Source of the DNA: Paenibacillus rhizosphaerae
Lineage (GTDB): Bacteria > Bacillota > Bacilli > Paenibacillales > Paenibacillaceae
Direction: 5' to 3'
Assembly: GCF_014192015.1 (NCBI RefSeq)
Contig: NZ_JACHXJ010000001.1
Coordinates: 806,001-870,000, forward strand
DNA: 64,000 nucleotides
Shown: piece after piece, positions 15,926 to 24,180 of the stretch
How positions within the stretch are numbered: the first letter of the stretch is position 1
Layout of the letters: each line of letters opens with the position of its first letter
Notes under the pieces: generated by a model
Databases searched by the model: none
What the model saw: the letters and a program-made list of their open reading frames with translations, nothing else
What the model was told of the DNA's origin: nothing
Program-made: the position numbers and the translations under genes

Positions 15926-17062
15926 ATGAAAGCTGTAACCTATCAGGGCAAAAAGAAGGTGGAAGTGAAGGAGGTCGGCGACGCGAAGCTTATCAAGCGG
16001 GATGACATGCTCGTCCGGGTGACGAGCACCGCCATCTGCGGCTCGGATCTTCACATTTACCACGGGCTGATTCCGGGGATGTACGACGATTACGTCATCG
16101 GCCATGAGCCTATGGGGATCGTTGAAGAGACCGGACCGGACGTCACCCGCGTCAAAAAAGGCGACCGGGTCATCATTCCGTTCAATGTTGCGTGCGGAGA
16201 GTGCTTTTTCTGCACAAACCAGATGGAAAGCCAATGCGACAACGCCAATGACGCCAAGGATACGGGCGGGTATTTCGGCTACTCGGAAACGTACGGCGGT
16301 TACATGGGCGGACAGGCGGAGCTGCTTCGGGTGCCCTTCGGCAATTTCGTTCCGTTCAAGGTACCGGAGGATGCGGAGGTGGAAGATGAGAAAATCCTGT
16401 TCCTCTCCGATATTCTTCCGACCGCCTATTGGGGCGTGGACAATGCCGGCGTGAAGCCCGGTGACACGGTCATTATTCTCGGCTGCGGCCCGGTCGGTCT
16501 GCTGACGCAGTAATTTGCCTGGCAAAAAGGGGCTAAGCGGGTCATCGCGGTCGACCATGTGGACTATCGGCTGGAGCACGCCAAACGGACGAACCACGTG
16601 GAGACATACAATTTCGAGAAGACCCATGACATCGACCAGACGCTGCTGGAGGCGACAAAGGGCGGCGCGGACGTCGTCATCGACTGTGTGGGGCTGGATG
16701 CCAAACGCACGGCCATGGAGAAGGTCGAAACGGCCCTGATGCTGCAGGGAGGATCGCTTGGGGCTTTCAATACGGCCGCCAATGTCGTCCGCAAATTCGG
16801 TACGATTCAGGTGATCGGGGTGTACGGCCTGAAATACAACATGTTCCCGTTCGGCCATCTGTTCGAGCGCAATGTGCAGGTGAAAATGGGACAAGCCCCC
16901 GTTATTCATTACATGCCGGAGCTGTTCCGGCAGATCCAAACCGGGAAAATCGACCCGACCGACATCATCACGCACAGGCTGCATATCAGCGATGCCCCGC
17001 GGGCTTACGAAATTTTCGACAATAAGGATGAGAGCTGCATCAAGGTCGTGCTGAAACCCTAG
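15926..17062 (+). pseudogene. Zinc-type alcohol dehydrogenase gene interrupted by in-frame TAA
   Basis: The reading frame begins at an ATG after AAGGAGGG and encodes a medium-chain zinc dehydrogenase related to formaldehyde and threonine dehydrogenases: GHEPMGIVEE, a CxxC-x-x-C structural zinc region, and the GCGPVGLL nucleotide-binding loop. A TAA at 16511-16513 stops it after 195 residues, but the same frame continues at once with FAWQKGAKRVIAVDHVDYRL and runs to 17062, restoring a normal 378-codon protein. The family usually has Lys at this place, so one base change from AAA would explain it. The first part keeps the catalytic zinc domain but loses NAD binding. A sequencing error or stop-codon read-through is not excluded. 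Confidence 0.85.
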
Positions 17063-17134
17063 AACGGTATCATTCGCATGGAGAAGCATATGCCGCGATA
17101 TAAGCGAGTCACGTATCACTGAATCACACTCCCC

Positions 17135-17180
17135 TAAAGGAGCGGTGTGCAGGAATGATCCTGCCCGCCCTCCTTTTTTT
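17135..17180 (+). terminator. Terminator downstream of the broken dehydrogenase
   Basis: AAAGGAG and CTCCTTT arms with inner pairing around a CAGGA/TCCTG hairpin are followed by seven T residues. Confidence 0.75.
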
Positions 17181-17284
17181 CGTGTCCCTGTACAGCACCT
17201 GACTCAGCTGTGTAGAAAGGTTTTTTACCGACGTTATACATTCTTTAGATTTGCCTCCTATACTTCTTGGCAGGAGGAGATCAT

Positions 17285-18031
17285 ATGAACGAAATGAATG
17301 AGACTAACGTATTGGAAGTATTGAATGTATCGAAAAAAGCGGGGACGCGTACCTTGGTGGACCAGGTGTCCTTTTCCATACAGGCGGGGGGCGTATGCGG
17401 TTTTGTCGGTCCGAACGGAGCCGGGAAAACGACGCTCATCCGGATGATAACTGGACTGATCAAACCGGGGGACGGAAGCATCCGTATTGACGGAACCGAT
17501 GTGGGGCGCGAGCGGGTCAAGGCGCTGTCCCGGGTCGGGGCAATCGTGGAATCGCCCATCTTTTTTCCTTATATGTCAGGCAGGGACAACCTGCTGAACC
17601 TGGTCAGACTGCATCCGAATGTGCCGGGGACGGAGCGAAGGGCACGCGTGGAGGAAGCTCTGTCGATTGTTGGGCTGAGCGAACGGGGTTCGGACAAAGT
17701 AAAAACGTACTCGCTCGGTATGAAGCAGCGGCTCGGCATCGCCCAGGCCTTGCTTGGGGATCCGCGGCTCATCATCCTGGACGAACCGGCGAATGGCCTT
17801 GACCCGATGGGCATCCGCGAGCTGCGCCAGCTGATCCAGCGGCTGAATCAGGAGCGCGGGATTACGTTCCTGGTTTCGAGCCACCTGCTGGACGAGCTGC
17901 AGCGGATTTGCAGCCGTTTCGTCATCATCAAGGAAGGCAAGCTGGTATGGGAGGGCACAAGCCGCCAGTGGCAGGAGGCCGCAGGAGCGAAAGGGATCGA
18001 AGAGCATTTTGTGGAGATGATGACCTCATGA
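17285..18031 (+). CDS. ABC transporter ATPase, lantibiotic-immunity/BcrA-like
   Basis: A 248-residue ABC ATPase with Walker A GPNGAGKTT (about 42-50), signature YSLGMKQRLGIAQALL and Walker B LIILDEPANGLDP. The pattern matches BcrA, SpaF/NisF and similar ATPases that expel or release membrane-active peptides. The ATG at 17285 follows AGGAGGA. Its stop overlaps the first permease start by four bases (ATGA). TATACT at 17259-17264, with TATACA 18 bases upstream, could be its promoter. The adjoining two permeases and two-component system support a peptide-antibiotic sensing and detoxification unit; the ligand is unknown. Confidence 0.87.
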   Translation: MNEMNETNVLEVLNVSKKAGTRTLVDQVSFSIQAGGVCGFVGPNGAGKTTLIRMITGLIKPGDGSIRIDGTDVGRERVKALSRVGAIVESPIFFPYMSGRDNLLNLVRLHPNVPGTERRARVEEALSIVGLSERGSDKVKTYSLGMKQRLGIAQALLGDPRLIILDEPANGLDPMGIRELRQLIQRLNQERGITFLVSSHLLDELQRICSRFVIIKEGKLVWEGTSRQWQEAAGAKGIEEHFVEMMTS

Positions 18032-18873
18032 ACAGCGGCTTGTTTCTGAGCGAGTGGGAGCGAATGTGGAAGCGGAAAATCACCTGGCTGTTCCTGTTCG
18101 CCATGCCCGCCGTCGTCGCGGCTACCGCCAAATATTATGCCGGCCACAATCGGGTAATCCCGCCCGCCAGTGCAGAGTACACCTGGGCCGGGAATTTTCC
18201 GGTGATGGCCTTGATCGAGCAGCTGATCGTCGTGTTTAACGTGATGTCCCTGATCTTGCTCACCCTTTCCGTTACGGAAGAATACCGCAGCGGGCAAATC
18301 CGGATGGTCATGCTCCGTTCGTTTACGGCGGGGCAGCTGCTGCGCGCCAAATGGCTCGCCCATACGGCGGTGATGATGCTGTATTTTACCGTATACCTGC
18401 TGTTGTCGGCGGCCGCTGGGCTGCTGTTCTTCGAGACTCACGATCCCATGCAGCTGTTTTACCACGACCATCCCGTCTCCTTAAAGGGGATGATCGGCTA
18501 TACGCTGATGTATTACGGACTTGCGTTCTTGACCGTGCTGGCGATCGGGAGCGTCTTCATGGCCGCGGCCGTGATTTCGCGGACGACGACCGGCGCTGTC
18601 GGCTTGGGCCTCGGGTTTCTGCTGTGCTCGCTCGGGTTTCCGCTGGTCTATCAGCTGGCCAACCGGGTCGGTGGGCTGGGGCTGCCGGCTGTGGTGAAGT
18701 ATTTGTCGTTGACCGAAATTCAGTACAGCGGGATTGCTGTTATGCTTGGTCAGGCGCAGGCGGTTAGTTCGGGCGCCGCCTCCCTTGCCGCACTGCTTGT
18801 GGGCTTAGGATATGCCGTTATTTTCGGCGTGGGGTCGCTGCTTGTATTTTCAAAATCGGACCGGTGGATGTAA
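18028..18873 (+). CDS. ABC-2-type permease, first of two paralogues
   Basis: A 281-residue membrane protein with six predicted helices. The start region LSEWERMWKRKITW is the positively charged N-terminus typical of LanE/LanG or BcrB-like permeases. A conserved SVTEEYRSGQIRMVMLRSFTA element follows helix 2, matching the permeases that partner BcrA-type ATPases. The ATG overlaps the ATPase stop. It is very similar in layout to the next gene product, which suggests tandem duplication and a heterodimeric permease. Confidence 0.86.
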   Translation: MNSGLFLSEWERMWKRKITWLFLFAMPAVVAATAKYYAGHNRVIPPASAEYTWAGNFPVMALIEQLIVVFNVMSLILLTLSVTEEYRSGQIRMVMLRSFTAGQLLRAKWLAHTAVMMLYFTVYLLLSAAAGLLFFETHDPMQLFYHDHPVSLKGMIGYTLMYYGLAFLTVLAIGSVFMAAAVISRTTTGAVGLGLGFLLCSLGFPLVYQLANRVGGLGLPAVVKYLSLTEIQYSGIAVMLGQAQAVSSGAASLAALLVGLGYAVIFGVGSLLVFSKSDRWM

Positions 18874-18886
18874 GGAGGAATAAATT

Positions 18887-19657
18887 ATGTTTGCTATGAT
18901 GTTAAGCGACTGGGAACGGATGTGGAAAAGGAAAAAGACGCTGTTCAGTATGCTGATCTTTGTTGTCATCGTGGGATTAGACTGCTTGTTTTTGAGCATG
19001 CAGAAGTTGGGGGCGTTCGACAACGTATCGACGGCGCCGCTGGTGTCAGAAAATTTCGCCTTGTTTCTGTTAAAAGAGGTTTCGTTCTTTCTCGTACTCA
19101 TCATCGGGCCGATGCTGATCATTGACAGCATGAACGGGGAGTACACATCTGGACAGCTGCGGATGGTACTGATTCGGCCGGTATCCTTCGCCCAGCTGTT
19201 CCTGGCCAAATGGATGAACCTTGCGGCCATGCTGCTGCTATTCACACTCGTTACGTTTGCCATCGGCGAAGCCTTTGGGTATGCCTTCCTGCCCGGCGCG
19301 GATACCGTGGTGTTTTTGAATCCGGAACAGCAATACGGCCCGGCCGGGGCGTTCTTCTACTGTTTCCAGTCTTACGGCCTCTTTTATCTGATCCTGCTGG
19401 CTCAGCTGAGTCTGACCGGCCTGATCTGCACGCTGCTGCCCGGCGTCGTGCTCAGTTATTTGTGGTGGATTGCGACCGCGGTCGGGGCGCTGTATGTATC
19501 CGATTCTTTCGGATTTCTCCTGATGGGGATGGATACGGTATTTAAATGGACGGCGGGAATGTACCATCATCCTTTTTATTTGCCGCTTCTGATCTGTCTT
19601 GGAATGGGTTTTGCCGTTACAATGGGAATATGGCAGCGGAGAGGCTGGACCAAATAG
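18887..19657 (+). CDS. ABC-2-type permease, second paralogue
   Basis: A 256-residue membrane protein with six hydrophobic segments. It repeats the N-terminal signature of its neighbour as LSDWERMWKRKKTLFSM and the loop NGEYTSGQLRMVLIRPVSF. It should form one half of the membrane channel with the first permease. A strong TAAGGAGGAATAAATT ribosome site precedes the ATG; only 13 bases separate it from the first permease gene. Lantibiotic immunity systems (LanFEG) use the same one-ATPase, two-permease design. Confidence 0.86.
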   Translation: MFAMMLSDWERMWKRKKTLFSMLIFVVIVGLDCLFLSMQKLGAFDNVSTAPLVSENFALFLLKEVSFFLVLIIGPMLIIDSMNGEYTSGQLRMVLIRPVSFAQLFLAKWMNLAAMLLLFTLVTFAIGEAFGYAFLPGADTVVFLNPEQQYGPAGAFFYCFQSYGLFYLILLAQLSLTGLICTLLPGVVLSYLWWIATAVGALYVSDSFGFLLMGMDTVFKWTAGMYHHPFYLPLLICLGMGFAVTMGIWQRRGWTK

Positions 19658-19681
19658 AGAGAGAAGAAAGAGGTAACTGGA

Positions 19682-20377
19682 ATGAGCGACAAAATACTGA
19701 TCGTGGATGACGAAGCCGAAATTGCCGCCCTGCTGGAGCAGGCGCTGACAATGGAGGGCTATGAAGTGAATACGGCCGCAGACGGGCGTGAGGCGCTGGA
19801 GCGGATCCACGACCGGCCGGATCTGATCATTCTGGACGTCATGATGCCGCATGTCAACGGCTTTGAGCTGTGCCAAATGATCCGGGAGGAGGTGGGCTGC
19901 CCGATATTGTTCGTGAGCGCAAGGCAGGCCGAGGCGGACCGGATTCAGGGACTGTCCATCGGTGGCGATGACTATATTACGAAACCGTTCAGCATCCGGG
20001 AGCTGAAGGCCCGCGTTGCGGCCCATCTCCGGGGGAGCCGGCGCGCAGCCGGCCAGCAGGCGCAGCGGTCCACCTTACGGTACGGTCTGCTGCAAATCGA
20101 TCTGAAGGGGCGGAGCGCCGCTTACAAGCAGACCGAAATTCCGCTGACCGCGAAGGAATTCGACATCATCGAGCTGCTGGCGCTGCATCCCGGCCAGGTT
20201 TTTTCCAAAGAGCAGATCTATGACAAGGTATGGGGGCTTGAGGCGATGGGCGATGCCAGCACGGTAACGGAGCATGTGAAGAAAATCCGGGCGAAGCTGA
20301 CCGGTACGGATCCGGATACCCCATACATCACGACGGTTTGGGGGGTCGGCTATAAATGGGAAAAATCGGCTTTATAG
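19682..20377 (+). CDS. OmpR-family response regulator
   Basis: A 231-residue response regulator. The receiver domain has the acidic pair D9-D10, phosphoacceptor Asp52 in LIILDVMMP, and the conserved Lys in YITKPF. The C-terminal winged helix carries the OmpR-type sequence LTAKEFDIIELLALHPGQVFSKEQIYDKVWG. It lies 24 bases after the ABC permeases and overlaps the kinase gene by 22 bases. It probably controls the ABC transporter in response to the kinase, as in lantibiotic resistance loci. GAAAGAGGTAA precedes its ATG. Confidence 0.92.
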   Translation: MSDKILIVDDEAEIAALLEQALTMEGYEVNTAADGREALERIHDRPDLIILDVMMPHVNGFELCQMIREEVGCPILFVSARQAEADRIQGLSIGGDDYITKPFSIRELKARVAAHLRGSRRAAGQQAQRSTLRYGLLQIDLKGRSAAYKQTEIPLTAKEFDIIELLALHPGQVFSKEQIYDKVWGLEAMGDASTVTEHVKKIRAKLTGTDPDTPYITTVWGVGYKWEKSAL

Positions 20378-21837
20378 AGCGGCTTTCCGTTAAAAAGCAG
20401 CTGATCTACACGTTCGTCCTGATCATGCTGCTCAGTTTGGTGCTGACGGCGGTAACCTACATCCTTGGCTTCTGGTGGCTCACGAGCAGCAGCTGGTTCA
20501 ATCCGGCCAATCACTACGAACAGAAGATTCCGGCGATTGCCGCATACTCTCGCAGCTTGGGAGAAGCGGTACTGGACCCGGCCAGCCGGCCGAAATTGGA
20601 AGAGAAGATTCCAGGAGAAGGGATCAGGTATCAAGTGATGGACGCCAGGGGCAAGGTGTTATACGGAACGCTGACCGGGCCTGTCTTTAAGCAAAAAGGG
20701 GATTTGGTCCAACGCTTGAATACCTCTTTTTCGCGGCAGCCCAGCATCGGGTTCGGAGGCGTCATTACGAAGGTTGTGCCCGTGACTTCGTCTTCCGGGG
20801 AGCTGCGAGGCGCTATCGCGCTGGAGTACAAGCTTGAGGTGACCTCAAACGGCGGCCCGGGATCAGCGGATGTCCTCAAATTCGCCCTGAATATTTGTTT
20901 TCTTGCAGCCCCTTTTATTTACATCGCACTCTTTACTTATATATTTGCAACCCGGTTCGGAAGGCGGATCAGCCGTCCGGTTCACGAACTCATCGATGCA
21001 TCCGAGCGGATCCGCAGACAGGATCTTGATTTTACGATCACTTACAAGGCGGCCAACGAACTGGGTCTGCTCACCGATTCCTTTGAAAAAATTCGCGCTG
21101 CCCTGAAGGACTCCCTGCTCAGGGAATGGAAGCTCGAGCAGGAGCGCCGGGATATGATGGACGCGATTGCCCATGACCTCCGGACGCCGATGACGATTAT
21201 TCAGGGCAATGTGGAGATGCTGACGGACACGGCCGGGGTGATTCCGCGCGGCAAGCTGGAGGAGCGCCTGCGTGTGGTCGAGGGCAACATCCAGCGGGTC
21301 AACCGGCTGATTCAGGATATTCAGGTGGCTTCCGAGAAGGATATGGAGTATTTTCCGCTGTATGTGAAGGAAACGGATGTCGCGGAGTTTGCAGGCGCCA
21401 AAGAACGGGAGATCCGCTATCTGTGCGCGGGCAAGCAGATCCGGCTGGAATATACGGTGACCGATGAGCGGCCGGCTCCGCATCCCGGCTATATGGACGT
21501 CCAGCGCGTCGGGCAGGTTCTGGACAACGTCATCACGAACAGCCTCCGATATGTTCCGGAACAGGGGAGCCTTAGCGTATCGCTCACCATTCGCGAGAAG
21601 GACATCCGGTACGAAATCTGCGATACGGGGCCCGGATTCAACGAAGCGGACATCCCGAATCTGTTCCGGAAGTTTTACAAAGGCGACAAGGGACAAACCG
21701 GGCTTGGCCTGTATACGGCCCGCGTCATTTGCGATAAGCATGGGGGAGGCATCGAGGCTGCCAACCGGCCGGAAGGCGGGGCGTGTATTACATTTACGGT
21801 TCGCACGGACATGCATAACCGGGAATCGGAGCAATGA
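20356..21837 (+). CDS. Sensor histidine kinase with extracellular sensing loop
   Basis: A 493-residue membrane kinase. Transmembrane segments at about 17-41 and 176-197 enclose an extracellular domain of about 135 residues, followed by HAMP (about 199-250). The phospho-acceptor is His273 in MMDAIAHDLRTPMT; the N box reads VLDNVITNSLRY and the G boxes DTGPGF and TGLGLY. The large sensing loop differs from BceS-type kinases, which have almost none and sense via their transporter. It therefore may bind its stimulus directly. The ATG lies inside the regulator gene behind a G-rich ribosome site. Confidence 0.9.
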   Translation: MGKIGFIERLSVKKQLIYTFVLIMLLSLVLTAVTYILGFWWLTSSSWFNPANHYEQKIPAIAAYSRSLGEAVLDPASRPKLEEKIPGEGIRYQVMDARGKVLYGTLTGPVFKQKGDLVQRLNTSFSRQPSIGFGGVITKVVPVTSSSGELRGAIALEYKLEVTSNGGPGSADVLKFALNICFLAAPFIYIALFTYIFATRFGRRISRPVHELIDASERIRRQDLDFTITYKAANELGLLTDSFEKIRAALKDSLLREWKLEQERRDMMDAIAHDLRTPMTIIQGNVEMLTDTAGVIPRGKLEERLRVVEGNIQRVNRLIQDIQVASEKDMEYFPLYVKETDVAEFAGAKEREIRYLCAGKQIRLEYTVTDERPAPHPGYMDVQRVGQVLDNVITNSLRYVPEQGSLSVSLTIREKDIRYEICDTGPGFNEADIPNLFRKFYKGDKGQTGLGLYTARVICDKHGGGIEAANRPEGGACITFTVRTDMHNRESEQ

Positions 21838-21862
21838 ACGGAAATCGCCAATAAGGCACCGG

Positions 21863-21896
21863 CAAAGACAGGATGCGTTCATCCTGCCTTTTGTTT
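21863..21896 (+). terminator. Terminator of the ABC-two-component operon
   Basis: AAAGACAGGATG pairs with CATCCTGCCTTT, closing a CGTT loop, followed by a T-rich tract. It marks the end of the five-gene unit. Confidence 0.8.
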
Positions 21897-21950
21897 AGTC
21901 AGCGGCGGGTCACACAACGATACGGCGAATGGAGGTCCCGTAACCGGTGT

Positions 21951-22151
21951 TTATGCGAAGGGATGCTTCCCCTTTTTTCGTCTTAACAAGCTTGAAGTAA
22001 TGGCGAGCACCCAGGGCTTGCGTTTTCCCGAATGGGCGGAATGATAACGATCGGCCGATTCAGTGGTTTCGGATACGCCGGTTTGTTTGCGGCGATGCTC
22101 AGCTTGTCGGTATTCCATCAGTTTTTCTTGTACATAATGATGTTCCAGCAT
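21951..22151 (-). CDS. Small basic protein of unknown function (66 aa)
   Basis: A 66-residue, strongly hydrophilic protein with several charged and His residues, starting MLEHHYVQEKLMEYRQAEHR and ending with a basic RRKKGKH stretch. No family is recognised and there is no hydrophobic segment long enough to span a membrane, although VLAITSSLL is mildly apolar. The reason to call it is a good CGAGGAGGAGAAC ribosome site before its ATG. It is divergent from the SgrR-like regulator. The 155-base region between them has a one-turn-spaced direct repeat, so the two could be regulated together. Confidence 0.55.
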   Translation of the reverse strand: MLEHHYVQEKLMEYRQAEHRRKQTGVSETTESADRYHSAHSGKRKPWVLAITSSLLRRKKGKHPFA

Positions 22152-22190
22152 GTGTTCTCCTCCTCGAATAAATGTTCCTATGTTGGATGA

Positions 22191-22209
22191 ATCTGTCTTT
22201 TATCTGTCT
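22191..22209. repeat. One-turn-spaced direct repeat ATCTGTCT in a divergent promoter region
   Basis: ATCTGTCT occurs at 22191-22198 and again at 22202-22209, eleven bases apart, on the same face of the helix. It lies between the small unknown gene and the SgrR-like gene, where a regulator could bind. Confidence 0.45.
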
Positions 22210-22306
22210 AATGCCATTATGATCTATCCAAAAGGGGATAAAAAGTGTATACTTGCGCAAAAGGATTTCCTCTTTTATTGGGACGTTAAGAAGGGAGGGG
22301 CTGATT

Positions 22307-24076
22307 ATGCTGTTGGACGAAAGGTATTTGCTGCTGCATGAGCGCTTTGGAGGTGGAACGGAGCTTGGGGTACCCGTCGAAGTCACGCTCGATGAGCTGG
22401 CCGACGCGCTGTACTGCACCAGCCGTAACGCCAAGCTGATACTACGAAAACTTGAAAGCGAGCATTTGATCGAGTGGCTGCCCGGGCTGGGCCGGGGGAA
22501 CCGTTCGAGGATCGTGTTCAAAGCTGATAAGGAAGCCTATTTGATCGAATATTCCCAGCATCTTGTAGAGCAGGGTGATTACAAACGCGCCTTTGACCTG
22601 ATCGGGGGATTTGGAAACGGAACGTATGCCAAGCCGAAATTTCTCGAATGGCTGGATAACCACTTTGGCTACAAAAAAGGGGAAGAGGGCGATCCGGACG
22701 ATACGCTGATCTTTCCCGTGCTTAAAACTCCGAACACGATGGATCCCGCCGATTTGCTGTATGCGTTCGATTCGCATTTGATCCGGCAAATTTTCGACAG
22801 GCTGCTGAGGTTTGACGAACAGACCGGCACCATTGCGCCAATGATCGCCCATACCTGGTCATCCAACGACAGCGCTACGGAATGGACGTTTTATCTGCGC
22901 AAGGGAGTCCGCTTCCATAACGGACAGGAGCTGACCTCACGCGATGTGCAGTTTACGCTTGAGCGGCTCCGGAGCGGGACGGCCAACAGCTGGCTTATGC
23001 GCGGCGTGGAACGTGTAGAGACGGTCGGCCCGCGGGTACTGCGTGTCAAGCTGAGCCGGCCTAACCGGATATTTGACCGGTTCATGTGCTCCGCGGCGGC
23101 TTCGATCCTTCCCTATGGGTTCGCGGGCGCGGAGGAAGATGCCTATTGGAGTCATCCGCTCGGAACGGGACCCTTCCGGCTGGTTACCTGGACGAAGGGA
23201 CGGATTGAAATGGCGGCGTTTGACGCGCACTTCCAGGGCAGACCGTATCTTGACGGCGTGAACATCGTCATTATGCCGGAGGACTGCGGCACGGATGCGG
23301 ACGGAATCGCCAAGGTCCATCACAGCCTGGATACGATGCGGATGGACCAAGACAGGCCGGAGGAGGCTTGGCAGGAGATTGAGAAGCTGTGCCAAGGCTG
23401 CACGCTGTTAACCTGGAACGTGTCCCGCGAAGGTCCTCAGCAGTCAGAGGCGTTCCGGCGGGCGGTGCGGATGATCCTTCATCCCGGGGAAATGGTGGCG
23501 GAGCTCGGCGGCGAGCGCGTGCTGCCGGCATTCGGGTTCCGGCCAGAGGGGAGCCGCTCTCATGCGATGGAGCCGATGCGTCCCGAACGCGTCCGCAGGG
23601 CGCTGGAAGAGTCGGGGTATGGCCGAGAGGTCATTCGCATGGCCTACCACGGAAAATATGGGGAAGACTGCACATGGGTCATCAACCGGCTCGCTGACTG
23701 GGGTATCCAAGTCGAAGGCGCGGATTATGAGATGTGGCCGGATTCGGATTTTGTGATCTCGGGTCTGGTGTTTCCCGAGGACGAGGTATGCGAAATTGAA
23801 GCCTACGAGCACCGGGACTGTGTCATGCAGGCTTATTTTGACCGTGAGCGGAAGGAATGGATTACCGGCCGGATCGATGCGGCGGTGGCCGCGGAGTCGA
23901 CGGAGAAGCGCCGGATGTTCTTGATGGAGATCGAAGAGCATATCCGGGATGAGGCGACGGTCATTTTTCTGCATCACCGGAGGCTGAGCACCTTTTTGCA
24001 TCCTTCTGTACGGGGTGTCAACCTGAATCCACTCGGCTGGATCGACTTCAAGGACGTATGGCTGGAACAGGCATGA
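22307..24076 (+). CDS. SgrR-like regulator with extracellular-solute-binding domain
   Basis: A 589-residue cytoplasmic protein combining an N-terminal winged-helix domain (about 1-95; TLDELADALYCTSRNAKLILRKL recognition region) with a C-terminal SBP_bac_5-like domain (about 145-580, containing FPVLKTPNTMDPADLLYAFDSHL and the GTGPFRLV motif). In E. coli SgrR, the SBP-like part senses sugar-phosphate stress. Gram-positive members are often found by sugar or MFS transporters, but none adjoins this gene, so the ligand is unknown. The ATG at 22307 follows AGGGAGGGG; upstream, TATACT at 22248-22253 may be a -10 box. Confidence 0.88.
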   Translation: MLLDERYLLLHERFGGGTELGVPVEVTLDELADALYCTSRNAKLILRKLESEHLIEWLPGLGRGNRSRIVFKADKEAYLIEYSQHLVEQGDYKRAFDLIGGFGNGTYAKPKFLEWLDNHFGYKKGEEGDPDDTLIFPVLKTPNTMDPADLLYAFDSHLIRQIFDRLLRFDEQTGTIAPMIAHTWSSNDSATEWTFYLRKGVRFHNGQELTSRDVQFTLERLRSGTANSWLMRGVERVETVGPRVLRVKLSRPNRIFDRFMCSAAASILPYGFAGAEEDAYWSHPLGTGPFRLVTWTKGRIEMAAFDAHFQGRPYLDGVNIVIMPEDCGTDADGIAKVHHSLDTMRMDQDRPEEAWQEIEKLCQGCTLLTWNVSREGPQQSEAFRRAVRMILHPGEMVAELGGERVLPAFGFRPEGSRSHAMEPMRPERVRRALEESGYGREVIRMAYHGKYGEDCTWVINRLADWGIQVEGADYEMWPDSDFVISGLVFPEDEVCEIEAYEHRDCVMQAYFDRERKEWITGRIDAAVAAESTEKRRMFLMEIEEHIRDEATVIFLHHRRLSTFLHPSVRGVNLNPLGWIDFKDVWLEQA

Positions 24077-24115
24077 CGGAAGCCTGCATACGCAAAGTTC
24101 GTACTGAGGTATGAT

Positions 24116-24168
24116 AAAAAAGCAGGCATGCCGCGGGATGAATCCTTCAAGTATGCCTGCTTTTTTTC
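24116..24168. terminator. Bidirectional terminator between SgrR-like and MCP genes
   Basis: AAAAGCAGGCAT pairs with GTATGCCTGCTTTT, leaving a loop of about 20 bases, with A and T runs on the two sides. It serves both convergent genes. Confidence 0.85.
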
Positions 24169-24180
24169 ACGAGATGCCGA

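Noticed and set aside
15899..17119. Intact 406-codon minus-strand frame opposite the broken dehydrogenase
   Set aside because: It is the antisense of a conserved enzyme sequence; no recognisable domain, and the plus strand has the ribosome site and motifs.
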